From assembly GCA_963762885.1 (NCBI GenBank), contig CAVXNH010000089.1:1-64000 (forward strand): a stretch of DNA of 64,000 nucleotides, given 5' to 3'. Position 1 is the stretch's first letter; each line of letters begins with the position of its first letter. Made by a program: the position numbers and the translations under genes. The notes beneath the pieces are model-generated. The model had not been told where the DNA came from, searched no databases, and worked only from the letters and a program-made list of their open reading frames with translations. The stretch comes from JASHVB01 sp963762885. GTDB taxonomy: Bacteria > Pseudomonadota > Alphaproteobacteria > Acetobacterales > Acetobacteraceae. This document shows, in pieces, positions 18,856 to 27,052 of this stretch.

Positions 18856-20205
18856 ATGGCGACCAACATCCTGATGCCGGCGCTCTCGCCGACGATGACC
18901 GAGGGCACGCTGTCACGCTGGCTGAAAAAGGAAGGCGAGCAAATCCGTGCCGGCGATGTGATCGCGGAGATCGAAACCGACAAGGCGACGATGGAAGTCG
19001 AGGCGGTGGACGAAGGCGTGCTGGGGAAAATCCTGGTCGGCGACGGCACCGAGGGCGTCAAGGTCAACCAGCCGATCGGGGTGCTGGTAGAGCAGGGCGA
19101 GAGCGTTCCGTCCGGTGGGACGGAAGCTGCGCCCGCGTCGGCCGCAAAGCCAGAGGCGAAGCAGGCCGATGCGCCACAACAGGTGGCGCCCAACCGCCCC
19201 GACCCAGTCGCCGAGGCACCGAAAGCGGCGCCACCGCAACCCGCGCCGCAAGCCGGCAACGGACATGACGCCGAGGGCGGCCGCATCTTCGTATCGCCTC
19301 TGGCGCGGCGCATGGCGCAGCAGGCCGGCATCGACCTCGCGGCGCTGAAGGGCAGCGGTCCGAACGGGCGCATCGTCAAGGCGGACATCGAGGCAGCGCA
19401 GCAGCGCGGCCCGGCAGTGTCCGCCGCCGCGCAGTCGCAACCGGCCGCTGCGCCAACGCCAGCCGCGGCACCTGCCGTGGCGCCCGCCCCGCAGATGGCG
19501 ATCACCGCGCCGCATCATGCCGTGCCGAACACCACGATGCGCAAGGTGATCGCGCGGCGGCTGACCCAGGCGCACCAGACCACGCCGTTCTTTTTCGTCA
19601 CGATGGACCTTGAGATCGATGCCCTGCTGAAGCTGCGCGAGGAGCTGAACGCCAAATCGCCCAAGGATGGACCGACGGCGTTCCGCCTGTCGGTCAACGA
19701 CCTCGTCATCAAGGCCGCGGCATTGACTCTGCGCCGCGTGCCGCAGTTGAACGCGACCTATACCGACGACGCCACGCTGTTCTACGACGATGTCGATATC
19801 AGCGTCGCGGTATCGCTGCCCGAGGGTCTGATCACGCCGATCATCCGCAAGGCGGACCAGAAGGGCCTCGCCTTCCTCAGCAACGAGATGAAGGAACTGA
19901 TCACACGGGCCAAGGCGAACAAGCTGAAGCCGGAGGAATTCCAGGGCGGCGGATTCTCGATTTCCAACATGGGCATGTTCGGCGTGTCGCAGTTCACCGC
20001 GATCATCAATCCGCCGCAGGCGGCGATCCTCGCGGTGGCGGCCGGCCAGCAGCGGCCGGTGGTGAAGAACGGCGCGCTGGCGGTCGCCACGATGATGACC
20101 TGCACGCTGACCGTCGATCACCGCGTCGCCGACGGCGCGCTGGGCGCCCAATGGATGGCCGCGTTCAAGACGATCGTCGAGGACCCGCTGAGCCTGATGC
20201 TGTGA
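18856..20205 (+). CDS. pdhC: Dihydrolipoamide acetyltransferase (PDH E2)
   Basis: The core of the pyruvate dehydrogenase complex, transferring acetyl from lipoamide to CoA. It has 449 residues: an N-terminal lipoyl domain (lipoyl Lys again in IETDKATMEVEA), a long Pro/Ala linker, a peripheral-subunit-binding domain (IFVSPLARRMAQQAGIDLAA, about 140-175), a second linker and the catalytic domain. The latter includes KVIARRLTQAHQTTPFF, GFSISNMGMFGV and the active-site HRVADGALGAQW (His/Asp). Intact. The last 88 bases overlap an antisense extension of the downstream GIY-YIG gene. Confidence 0.96.
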   Translation: MATNILMPALSPTMTEGTLSRWLKKEGEQIRAGDVIAEIETDKATMEVEAVDEGVLGKILVGDGTEGVKVNQPIGVLVEQGESVPSGGTEAAPASAAKPEAKQADAPQQVAPNRPDPVAEAPKAAPPQPAPQAGNGHDAEGGRIFVSPLARRMAQQAGIDLAALKGSGPNGRIVKADIEAAQQRGPAVSAAAQSQPAAAPTPAAAPAVAPAPQMAITAPHHAVPNTTMRKVIARRLTQAHQTTPFFFVTMDLEIDALLKLREELNAKSPKDGPTAFRLSVNDLVIKAAALTLRRVPQLNATYTDDATLFYDDVDISVAVSLPEGLITPIIRKADQKGLAFLSNEMKELITRAKANKLKPEEFQGGGFSISNMGMFGVSQFTAIINPPQAAILAVAAGQQRPVVKNGALAVATMMTCTLTVDHRVADGALGAQWMAAFKTIVEDPLSLML

Positions 20206-20606
20206 GGCTTGGTTGCACAGAGGGCGGGAATGGCAGGGCATCGAGATGTCACAAAGCATCGTGGCATCACAGCGCATTGTGTTATGGCCGGGCTTGGCCC
20301 GGCCACCCACGTCTTCAGAACGGCAGGGAGTTCCGCAAGGTCGTTCCACCCCGGATTATCCCGCCCAATCAGCCGTACCTTCCAGGCGCGTGGCCAATGC
20401 TTGATGTTCTTCTCGCGTTGGATCGCGGTAAGGATGTCGCCATGCTGCTCTGCGTAAACCAACCGGTGCAGGCCATATTTCCGTGTAAACCCGTCGGCCA
20501 ACCCCTCCTTGTGTTCGAACACACGTCGCCGGATGTCGCTGGTGAGACCGACATACAATGTGCCGTCCGGTTGGTTCGTCACGATGTAGATCCAGGCTGC
20601 TGGCAT
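20118..20606 (-). CDS. GIY-YIG family endonuclease with repeat-derived C-terminal tail
   Basis: A small GIY-YIG nuclease. The core is residues 1-95: WIYIVTNQPDGTLYVGLT carries the GIY/YIG-type pair, followed by the conserved Arg in DIRRRVFEH, His in EHKEG, and a Glu/Asn region in AIQREKNIKHW. ATG at 20606. The nuclease family is about 95-100 residues, but here the frame runs on through a palindromic repeat (TWVAGPSPAITQC) and into the 3' end of pdhC on the other strand, giving 162 codons. The gene is inserted between pdhC and the GNAT-lpd pair and is bracketed by 36-bp inverted repeats, which suggests a mobile unit. Confidence 0.8.
   Translation of the reverse strand: MPAAWIYIVTNQPDGTLYVGLTSDIRRRVFEHKEGLADGFTRKYGLHRLVYAEQHGDILTAIQREKNIKHWPRAWKVRLIGRDNPGWNDLAELPAVLKTWVAGPSPAITQCAVMPRCFVTSRCPAIPALCATKPHSIRLSGSSTIVLNAAIHWAPSAPSATR
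20278..20313. repeat. Left 36-bp inverted repeat flanking the GIY-YIG gene
   Basis: The gccggcc-type repeat (core ggcttggcccggccacccac) matches the reverse complement of 20639-20674 at 33 of 36 positions. It lies at the 3' side of the nuclease core and is translated as part of its tail. Confidence 0.75.
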
Positions 20607-20638
20607 GCCCGAAGCTATAATCGGGATATGGTTAAGAA

Positions 20639-20674
20639 GTCGTGGGTGGCCGGGCCAAGTCCGGCCATGACACA
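20639..20674. repeat. Right 36-bp inverted repeat flanking the GIY-YIG gene
   Basis: The reverse complement of the repeat at 20278-20313 with three mismatches; also related to the hairpins at 9608 and 35051. It is followed by a run of eight Ts just before the GNAT gene, so it could also end rightward transcription weakly. Confidence 0.7.
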
Positions 20675-20692
20675 TTTTTTTTCGTACCCTCC

Positions 20693-21181
20693 ATGACCGC
20701 CTTCACCCTCCGCGACGCAGCCCCACCCGACGTGCCGGACGTGTTGCGTCTGGTGCGCGGCCTCGCCGAGTACGAACGCCTGCTGCACGAGGTCGTCATG
20801 ACCGAGACCGACCTGCGCGCCGCATTGTTCGGCCCACACCCGCGTGCCTATGCCGTGCTGGCACTCACCGGCAGCAACGCCGTCGGCCTCGCGCTGTGGT
20901 ACTACACCTTCAGCACCTTCCGCGGCCGACCCGACATCTTCCTCGAAGACCTGTTCGTCGAACCGGCACACCGCGGCAAGGGCATCGGCCTGGCGCTGCT
21001 GCGCAACCTCGCGCAACGTGCAGTCGCGGAGAATTGCCGGCGCATCGAGTGGCGCGTATTGAACTGGAACACGCCGTCGATCGCATTCTACGAAAGCCTC
21101 GGCGCAACGCAGATGCAGGACTGGCACGTGCGGCAGCTTGGTGGCGAAGCGCTCGCCGCGCTCGCCAAAGGGAGCGAATGA
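20693..21181 (+). CDS. GNAT family N-acetyltransferase
   Basis: A 162-residue acetyl-CoA-dependent acyltransferase of the GNAT fold, closest in layout to diamine/spermidine acetyltransferases: MTAFTLRDAAPPDVPDVLRL, IFLEDLFVEPAHRGKGIG (motif A, acetyl-CoA pyrophosphate loop, about 85-100) and WNTPSIAFYESLGA (motif B). The start at 20693 is used because upstream codons come from the repeat. The stop overlaps the lpd start, so it is coupled to lpd. A GNAT gene between E2 and lpd also occurs in related PDH operons; its substrate is unknown. Confidence 0.88.
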   Translation: MTAFTLRDAAPPDVPDVLRLVRGLAEYERLLHEVVMTETDLRAALFGPHPRAYAVLALTGSNAVGLALWYYTFSTFRGRPDIFLEDLFVEPAHRGKGIGLALLRNLAQRAVAENCRRIEWRVLNWNTPSIAFYESLGATQMQDWHVRQLGGEALAALAKGSE

Positions 21182-22581
21182 TGGCTGACCAGAACTTCGA
21201 TATCGTCGTGGTGGGCGGCGGACCCGGTGGCTACGTTGCCGCCATCCGCGCAGCGCAACTCGGTATGAAGACCGCGATCGTGGAGCGCGAGAACCTGGGC
21301 GGCATCTGCCTCAACTGGGGGTGCATTCCCACCAAGGCGCTACTGCGCACCTCCGAGATCAATCACCTGCTGCACCACTTGCCTGACTTCGGTTTCGCCG
21401 CGATCGAGCCACGGTTCGAACTCGACAAGGTGGTGAAGCGCTCGCGCGCGGTGGCGAAGCAGCTCTCGCAGGGCGTCGCGCACCTGATGCGAAAAAACAA
21501 GATCACCGTTTTCGATGGCAACGGAAAGCTGGCGGGCAAGCAGACGCTGGCAGTGGAGAAGGACGGCAAGCCGGTCGCCACGCTGAAGGCGCCGCATATC
21601 ATCCTGGCGACCGGCGCGCGCGCCCGGCAGCTTCCCGGCATCGAAGCGGATGGCAAACTGATCTGGGCCTACCGCGACGCCATGGTTCCCAAGGAATTTC
21701 CGAAATCGCTGCTGGTGATCGGCTCCGGCGCGATCGGCATCGAGTTCGCCAGCTTCTACCTCAACATGGGTTCCGCGGTGACCGTGGTGGAAGTGCTGCC
21801 ACGCATCCTGCCCGTCGAGGACGAAGAAATTTCCGCCTTCGCGCACAAGGCGTTCGAACGGCAGGGCATGAAGATCATGACATCAGTCGCGGTGAAGGGA
21901 GCGAAGAAGGGCGCCAACAACGTCACCGTCACCATCGAGGCCAATGGCAAATCGCAGGACATCACGGTGGACCGGGTGATCTCCGCGGTCGGCATCGTCG
22001 GCAATGTCGAAGACCTCGGCCTGGAAGGTACCGGCGTGAAAGTCGACCGCACGCATGTCACGATCGACGAATACTGCCGCACCGGCGAACCCGGCGTCTA
22101 TGCGATCGGCGACCTCGCCGGCCCGCCCTGGCTGGCGCACAAGGCGATGCATGAAGGCGTCATCTGCGTCGAAAAAATCGCCGGCCTGAACGACGTGCAC
22201 CCGATGGACGTGCGCAACATCCCCGGCTGCACCTATTGCCGCCCGCAGGTCGCTTCGGTCGGTCTGACCGAGGCGCGCGCCAAGGAAGCCGGCTACGAAT
22301 TGAAGGTCGGCCGCTTCCCCTTCATCGGCAACGGCAAAGCGATCGCCATGGGCGAGGCGGAAGGCCTGGTAAAGACCGTGTTCGACGCCAAGACCGGCGA
22401 ATTGCTCGGCGCGCACATGATCGGCGCGGAGGTCACCGAACTCATCCAGGGCTATACCATCGCCCGCACGCTGGAGAGCACCGAAGCCGACCTGATGCAC
22501 ACGGTGTTCCCGCACCCGACGATCAGCGAGACGATGCATGAGGCGGTGCTGGCCGCGTACGGGCGACCGCTGCATATCTGA
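21181..22581 (+). CDS. lpdA: Dihydrolipoyl dehydrogenase (E3)
   Basis: A flavoenzyme reoxidising dihydrolipoamide with NAD+, shared by 2-oxoacid dehydrogenase complexes. It has 466 residues: FAD motif VVVGGGPGGYVAAIRAAQLG, redox disulfide GICLNWGCIPTK (about 40-50), NAD motif VIGSGAIGIEFASF (about 180), FAD motif YAIGDLAGPPWLAHKA, and the C-terminal His-Glu pair in FPHPTISETMHEA. Two adjacent ATGs (21178, 21181) are possible starts; the second has the better spacing from GGGAG. Follows GNAT with overlap and completes the PDH gene set. Confidence 0.96.
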   Translation: MADQNFDIVVVGGGPGGYVAAIRAAQLGMKTAIVERENLGGICLNWGCIPTKALLRTSEINHLLHHLPDFGFAAIEPRFELDKVVKRSRAVAKQLSQGVAHLMRKNKITVFDGNGKLAGKQTLAVEKDGKPVATLKAPHIILATGARARQLPGIEADGKLIWAYRDAMVPKEFPKSLLVIGSGAIGIEFASFYLNMGSAVTVVEVLPRILPVEDEEISAFAHKAFERQGMKIMTSVAVKGAKKGANNVTVTIEANGKSQDITVDRVISAVGIVGNVEDLGLEGTGVKVDRTHVTIDEYCRTGEPGVYAIGDLAGPPWLAHKAMHEGVICVEKIAGLNDVHPMDVRNIPGCTYCRPQVASVGLTEARAKEAGYELKVGRFPFIGNGKAIAMGEAEGLVKTVFDAKTGELLGAHMIGAEVTELIQGYTIARTLESTEADLMHTVFPHPTISETMHEAVLAAYGRPLHI

Positions 22582-22593
22582 ACCCTGCCCGCC

Positions 22594-23799
22594 ATGACAC
22601 CCACCAGCGCGGACTGCGCCGGATTGGAAGTTCTGCGCGAGTTGGAGCCCGGACTTCTGGCGCAGGTTGCGGCGCAGTGCCAGATCGTGACGTTCCACGC
22701 CAACGAGACGATCCTGCGGCAGGGCGCCCCCAACGACCAGGTGCATTTCGTACTCTCCGGCCGGGTGCACCTGTATTTCGACATCGCCATGCAGTCGCAG
22801 CCGATCGAAATGGAAGCCGGCCGCATGTTCGGCGAAATGTCGGTGATCGACGAACTGCCAGTCTCCGCCTTCGTCGTCGCCGCCGACCCATGCCGCATCC
22901 TACTGCTCTCCGCAAACACCTTCTGGTCGGAGGTTGTCCCCGCGCCCGGCATCGCCCGTGCGATCATGCGTTCGATCAGCGGCCGCATCCGTTCCGATTC
23001 AAGTGCGATGTTGCAGGCGATGCAGCAACGCATCCAGCACGCAGCCCTGGAACGTGAACTGCAGCTTGCGCGGGAAATCCAGATGGGTATGCTGCGGCGG
23101 GTCAACCCATGGTTCCCGAAGCGCCGCGATTTCACCACCTTCGCCACCATAGAACCCGCAAAAGCCGTAGGTGGCGACTTCTACGACGCTTTTCTGCTTG
23201 ATTCCGACCACCTCGTGCTCGCGATCGGCGACGCCGCGGGCAAGGGAGTCAGCGCCGCGCTGTTCATGGTGCGCGCGCTGACGCTGTTGCGCAGCGCGGC
23301 GGCGAACTGGGTTTCGCTGGCCGACACGGTGCGCGAGGTGAACCGCACGCTGGCAGACGACAATGACGCGTCGATGTTCCTGACGCTGTTCATGAGCATA
23401 CTCAATCTACGAACCGGCGAACTGCACTACATCAACTTCGGCCACTTGCCGCCCGTGATCCGGTCACCGGATGGTGCGGTCGCGCAGCATCGGATAGCGC
23501 CCGGCGTCGTGTTCGGTTTGCTCCCCCGCGTCGAGGGCGCCATCGGCAGCCTGGTCCTGACGCCGGGATCGACGCTCGTGCTGTACTCGGACGGCGTTAC
23601 GGAAGCGGAAGACCCCCACGCGCGGCAGTTCGGCTCGGAGGCATTGCTGGAAGCCGTGCGACAGGCGAACACGATGGAGCCGGAAACCATTGTCGGACGG
23701 GTCGCCGCAGCGGTAACCCGCCATGCCGACACCGCAGAACAGGCTGACGACATCACCATCATGGCCGTAACGTTCAACGGACCCCAGGCGGCGGAATGA
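22594..23799 (+). CDS. Cyclic-nucleotide-binding domain / SpoIIE-type PP2C phosphatase
   Basis: A 401-residue cytoplasmic signalling protein. The N-terminal cNMP-binding domain (about 10-125) has ETILRQGAPNDQVHFVLSGR and GRMFGEMSVIDELPVSAFVV. A helical linker (ERELQLAREIQMGML) leads to the PP2C/SpoIIE domain (about 185-395) with metal-binding Asp in KAVGGDFYDAF and GDAAGKGVSAALFM, the YSDGVTEAED motif and a final QADDITIMAV. This is an RsbU-like architecture that normally dephosphorylates an anti-sigma antagonist; no such partner is adjacent. It starts 12 bases after lpd. It is the first gene of the insertion between lpd and lipA. Confidence 0.9.
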   Translation: MTPTSADCAGLEVLRELEPGLLAQVAAQCQIVTFHANETILRQGAPNDQVHFVLSGRVHLYFDIAMQSQPIEMEAGRMFGEMSVIDELPVSAFVVAADPCRILLLSANTFWSEVVPAPGIARAIMRSISGRIRSDSSAMLQAMQQRIQHAALERELQLAREIQMGMLRRVNPWFPKRRDFTTFATIEPAKAVGGDFYDAFLLDSDHLVLAIGDAAGKGVSAALFMVRALTLLRSAAANWVSLADTVREVNRTLADDNDASMFLTLFMSILNLRTGELHYINFGHLPPVIRSPDGAVAQHRIAPGVVFGLLPRVEGAIGSLVLTPGSTLVLYSDGVTEAEDPHARQFGSEALLEAVRQANTMEPETIVGRVAAAVTRHADTAEQADDITIMAVTFNGPQAAE

Positions 23800-24007
23800 G
23801 CAGTGAAGGGCTGCCGGAGCCATGATCGGGCGGTGCTATTGACCTCTGTCCGGTTGCGGCGGCTGGGATGATTGAAGGCGGATGCGCGCCCTGATCCGGC
23901 TCGCCTGGCCGCATGGGCGGCTGCCGAGCCTCCAACAACGAGATGGTACCTGCGACTAATGTAGGGTATATTGCGATTTCAGAAAGGTAGGCCATGGCGC
24001 AAGCACG

Positions 24008-24789
24008 ATGGACCTGAGTCTTCTGGCAGCCCTCGCAGACGCCTATCACAGCGGACGGCAACGCGCGCGGGTGCTGACGGAATCCTGGATCGCAGGCAGG
24101 CTTGTTGCCCGAACTGCGGTGTCTTTCCCCTGATCAGGCATCCGAACAATAGCCGGGTGGCTGATTTCTACTGCTCGGCTTGCAGCGAGAATTATGAACT
24201 GAAAAGCAAGCAGACTCGGTTCGTAAACAAGGTCGACGACGGCGGCTATCGAGCGATGCTCGAGCGGCTCAGCGGCAATGCCAATCCCAATATGTTTCTG
24301 CTCAACTACGATGTCAGACGTCTCGCTGTGACGAACCTGATCATCATCCCCAAGCACTTTATAACAACCGGAATGATCGAAGAAAGAAAGCCGCTTCCGC
24401 CGACTGCCCAACGCGCTGGATGGGCCGGATGCAGGGTGTGGCTTCAAGGAATTCCAGACGCGGGACGCATCCCGATTATCCAGAACGGAGTGATGGAACC
24501 GAAGCCAGATGTATTGAACAGATGGCAGCGCACTTTGTTTCTGCGGAAACAACGCGATTTGGAAGCGAAGGGTTGGCTGGTGCATGTCATGCACTGCATC
24601 GAGCGTCTCGGGAAGAACCGGTTCTCCCTGGGCGAGGTATATCGCTTCGAAAGCGAACTCGCCAGCACATACCCGGGTAATCAGCATATTAGAGCGAAGA
24701 TTCGCCAGAAATTGCAGGTGTTTCGTGACAACGGATATCTTGAATTTGTCGACAGAGGAACCTATAAGCTGTCGAACACGGCCGCCTGA
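24008..24789 (+). pseudogene. DpnI-family restriction endonuclease (methyl-GATC-directed), frameshifted near the N-terminus
   Basis: A close homologue of DpnI, the type IIM enzyme that cuts only adenine-methylated GATC. The N-terminus from ATG 24008 (MDLSLLAALADAYHSGRQRA, RVLTESWIA) and the remainder from RQACCPNCGVFPLIRHPNNS both match DpnI but lie in different frames; one base is missing near 24092. The zinc cysteines (CPNCG, FYCSACSE) and the D-ExK catalytic set (VADFYC then ENYELKSKQ) are present. The C-terminal winged-helix reader (FSLGEVYRFESEL, HIRAKIRQKLQVFRDNGYLE) is intact. If the frameshift is real the catalytic domain loses its first 30 residues. No methyltransferase is adjacent. 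Confidence 0.88.
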
Positions 24790-24818
24790 CTGCCGACCTG
24801 ATTGAGGGTTTTTGTGAG

Positions 24819-25097
24819 ATGACTTGGCTCCGCAACAACTACGTTTGCGAAGAGTGCGGGAACGAGTGGGAGGACGAATGGTCAGCAGCGTGTGACGATG
24901 ACTGTCCGCAATGTGGAGCGCGACACATGGAGCCGTACGACAGCACCGATTTGACGGAAGTCATGCAGGAAGACGAGAGAGGTTTCCTTGTTATGAAATC
25001 CTTGGACTCTGCCGAGAGCTCGCCCGATTATAGGATACTTTTCGACTTTCCGACCCGCGAAGAGGCGGAGAAGTTCCTGAAAGCGCGCATCTCATGA
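24819..25097 (+). CDS. Small zinc-ribbon protein
   Basis: A 92-residue acidic protein with paired CxxC knuckles: YVCEECGNEWEDEW and DDCPQCGARHMEPY, 20-odd residues apart, consistent with one rubredoxin-like zinc site. The C-terminal half (RILFDFPTREEAEKFLKARI) looks like a separate helix-strand element. It starts 29 bases after the DpnI-like gene and probably shares its transcript. No known function; a role with the nuclease is only suggested by position. Confidence 0.7.
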   Translation: MTWLRNNYVCEECGNEWEDEWSAACDDDCPQCGARHMEPYDSTDLTEVMQEDERGFLVMKSLDSAESSPDYRILFDFPTREEAEKFLKARIS

Positions 25098-25196
25098 TTT
25101 GACCAACGGCGTTGACGCTGCGTTACGCTGATTATGCGGCATTCTCCGAGTATCCTCCAAGCGCCAGCGCATTGGGCAATACCGCAAGATTTTATC

Positions 25197-25306
25197 ACGG
25201 AGATAGAACGAGGGCCACGGAGAACCACGGAGGCCGTTTGCCTCCCCCGCTATCGAAGCCGCACAGGGCTCCGTGGTTCTCCGTGGCCCTTGTTCTTCCT
25301 CCGTGT
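25197..25306. repeat. Inverted repeat (CCACGGAGAACCACGGAG family)
   Basis: The arms 25198-25234 and 25268-25306 (core gggccacggagaaccacgga) are near-exact inverses. It is a distinct intergenic palindrome family between the zinc-ribbon gene and the PIN pair. The rest of 25098-25426 shows nothing coding. Confidence 0.75.
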
Positions 25307-25426
25307 AAAAATTCTTTTCTTGCTGCCGAGCGGCACATTGCAACCCGATTCCCCCCCCCGAAGCACCCGCCGCCGACCATGGCATTTGTCTGACAAAAGC
25401 TCTAAGTCGTCGGACAGGAGATCGCC

Positions 25427-25759
25427 ATGCCGACCCAGCGTCATGCGGCCACAGCCGGCCCATCGTCCAACCGCCGCAGCCCCACGCGTGCTCAATCCGG
25501 GAGCAAATTAGCCGCGGCCCAGGCCGCCGCCGCGCTGCACGCGCTGGAGGCAAGCGGCGTCCTGACCGGCCAAGCCGACAAAGTCAGCGCACGCATCGAC
25601 CATGGCCTCCTCCAGGCCGCCGGCCGCAAAATCGGCTCGCGCAACACCACGGAAGTCGTGCAGGCCGCGCTCGCCGCGTTCGTCGCCCCCGACCCATTCG
25701 TGGAATGGCTGCTGTCCGACAAGGATCGGCTGCCTGCCGATTTCGAACTTGCCATCTGA
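25427..25759 (+). CDS. Putative antitoxin of a PIN-type toxin-antitoxin pair
   Basis: A 110-residue protein. The first 35 residues are Ser/Ala/Arg-rich and low-complexity; the rest (KVSARIDHGLLQAAGRKIGS, NTTEVVQAALAAFVAPD) has the spacing of a ribbon-helix-helix DNA-binding domain. Its position 49 bases before a PIN-domain gene makes an antitoxin role likely. I do not recognise a named family. Confidence 0.55.
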   Translation: MPTQRHAATAGPSSNRRSPTRAQSGSKLAAAQAAAALHALEASGVLTGQADKVSARIDHGLLQAAGRKIGSRNTTEVVQAALAAFVAPDPFVEWLLSDKDRLPADFELAI

Positions 25760-25808
25760 AACCATTGGGGCGGCTGCCAGGCGGCACGATCCTTCGGCCT
25801 ACGCCGCC

Positions 25809-26372
25809 ATGCTGCGCTACCGAACCGACGCTGTTTTGCCGTTCGACCCGGCCGCCTCTCCCAGTGTGCCACTACTGCTCGACACAACGTTCTATCTCCA
25901 TCGCAGCAGCGGCAAGCTGCCATCAGGCATTCGCGCCTTGATCGCGTCGCGTCACCACATGGTGCACAACTGCGGCGTCGTCTGCGCCGAGTTGGCGATC
26001 AGCATCGGTTTGCTCGATCCAGCCGATCCGCGAACAACAGAAACGATCGCTCCGATACGGGCCCATTTGGACCACATGGCCAGCGACAAGACGGTAGCGC
26101 CGAGCGCATCAGCCTGGACGGAGGCCGCTGTCCTCGCCGGCATTCTCGCGCGAACCCAGGGCCTGGCGGTAGCAAAACGCGCACTCAATCCCGACCAGGC
26201 ATGCTGCCAGGAAGGACGTCGCCGGGAGTTGCTGCTGGATGCGCTGATCTACCTGACGGCGGTAGAGCAAGACATGCTGTTGATCAGCGCGAATGTGCGT
26301 CACATGGACCTGCTGCTGCAACTTTATCCCACCCGGAACGTCTTGCTCTACCGTCCGACAGAGGACCGGTAA
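25809..26372 (+). CDS. PIN-domain protein, putative toxin nuclease
   Basis: A 187-residue protein with PIN-fold landmarks: an N-terminal strand with Asp in VPLLLDTTFYLHR, a mid-protein Glu in VVCAELAISIG, a second acidic residue in LLLDALIYLTAVEQ and a final ISANVRHMDLLLQL. Together they form the Mg-binding acidic cluster of VapC-like ribonucleases. ATG at 25809 is the first in-frame ATG; a TTG at about 25748 overlapping the antitoxin end is a possible longer start. It pairs with the RHH-like gene upstream. Confidence 0.7.
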   Translation: MLRYRTDAVLPFDPAASPSVPLLLDTTFYLHRSSGKLPSGIRALIASRHHMVHNCGVVCAELAISIGLLDPADPRTTETIAPIRAHLDHMASDKTVAPSASAWTEAAVLAGILARTQGLAVAKRALNPDQACCQEGRRRELLLDALIYLTAVEQDMLLISANVRHMDLLLQLYPTRNVLLYRPTEDR

Positions 26373-26474
26373 CCGGCCTGTATCGTCGCTTGACGACCCC
26401 CCGACCGCCAATTCTACGCCGCCACGCTCTCCGTCCGACCACACCATCGACCACGGCCGGAAAGGCCCCGCTTT

Positions 26475-26765
26475 ATGAGACCGTCTGAACTCCTCGCACA
26501 GCACCGAACGACCATCCGCGAAGTGGTCGCCGCTCATCGCGCAGGAAATCCGCGCGTCTTCGGCTCCGTGGCCCATGGCGAGGACACTGAAGACAGCGAT
26601 CTTGACCTCCTGGTCGACCCCCAAGAGCAAATGTCGCTGTTCGACCTGGGCGCCATCATCGCTGAACTGAACGAATTGCTCGGCATCCGAGAGGACGTGG
26701 CTGCCCCTGCCGCACTTCCCGAAGCCATGCGGCAACGCGTTCTGAGCGACGCCGTCCCGGTATGA
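26475..26765 (+). CDS. MntA-type nucleotidyltransferase antitoxin
   Basis: A 96-residue minimal nucleotidyltransferase with the signature RVFGSVAHGEDTEDSDLDLL (GSx10DxD metal motif, about 28-47). MntA proteins neutralise the HepT ribonuclease by AMPylating a tyrosine next to its active site. It overlaps the downstream HEPN gene by four bases (ATGA), the usual arrangement. Intact. Confidence 0.88.
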   Translation: MRPSELLAQHRTTIREVVAAHRAGNPRVFGSVAHGEDTEDSDLDLLVDPQEQMSLFDLGAIIAELNELLGIREDVAAPAALPEAMRQRVLSDAVPV

Positions 26766-27052
26766 TTCGACCGCGGCTCCGCCCGCGCGACTATCTCCAG
26801 CACATCGTGTCAGCCATCGGCTGGATTGAAAGCCACACCGCCGGCTTTGACCGAGCAATGTTCCTGAACGACGTGAAGACCCAGGATGCCGTGCTGCGGC
26901 AATTGCTGATCATTGGCGAAGCCGCCCAAAGCCTGCGGCAGCAGCACCCGGATTTCATCGCTGCACACCCTGATGCGCCCTGGCGTTCCGCCTATGGCAT
27001 GCGGAACGCGGTGACCCACGGCTACTTCACCGTCGACCTGGAGCGCGTCTGA
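26762..27052 (+). CDS. HepT-type HEPN ribonuclease toxin, C-terminus cut by an in-frame TGA
   Basis: A HEPN/DUF86 toxin of 96 codons. The RNase motif R-x4-H is present in MRNAVTHGYFTVD, with the tyrosine that MntA would modify. The TGA at 27050-27052 follows LERV, where family members have LERVW; after it the same frame stays open for 34 more codons with recognisable family text (TTVESDLPGFAARIEAML) to a TAA at 27155-27157. A Trp codon has thus most likely become a stop, removing the last helix. The catalytic motif is retained, so activity may or may not survive. Confidence 0.8.
   Translation: MIRPRLRPRDYLQHIVSAIGWIESHTAGFDRAMFLNDVKTQDAVLRQLLIIGEAAQSLRQQHPDFIAAHPDAPWRSAYGMRNAVTHGYFTVDLERV

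Noticed and set aside
20639..20680. Rho-independent terminator after the GIY-YIG/pdhC junction
   Set aside because: The hairpin is separated from the T-run by eight bases and belongs to a dispersed repeat family; termination cannot be claimed.
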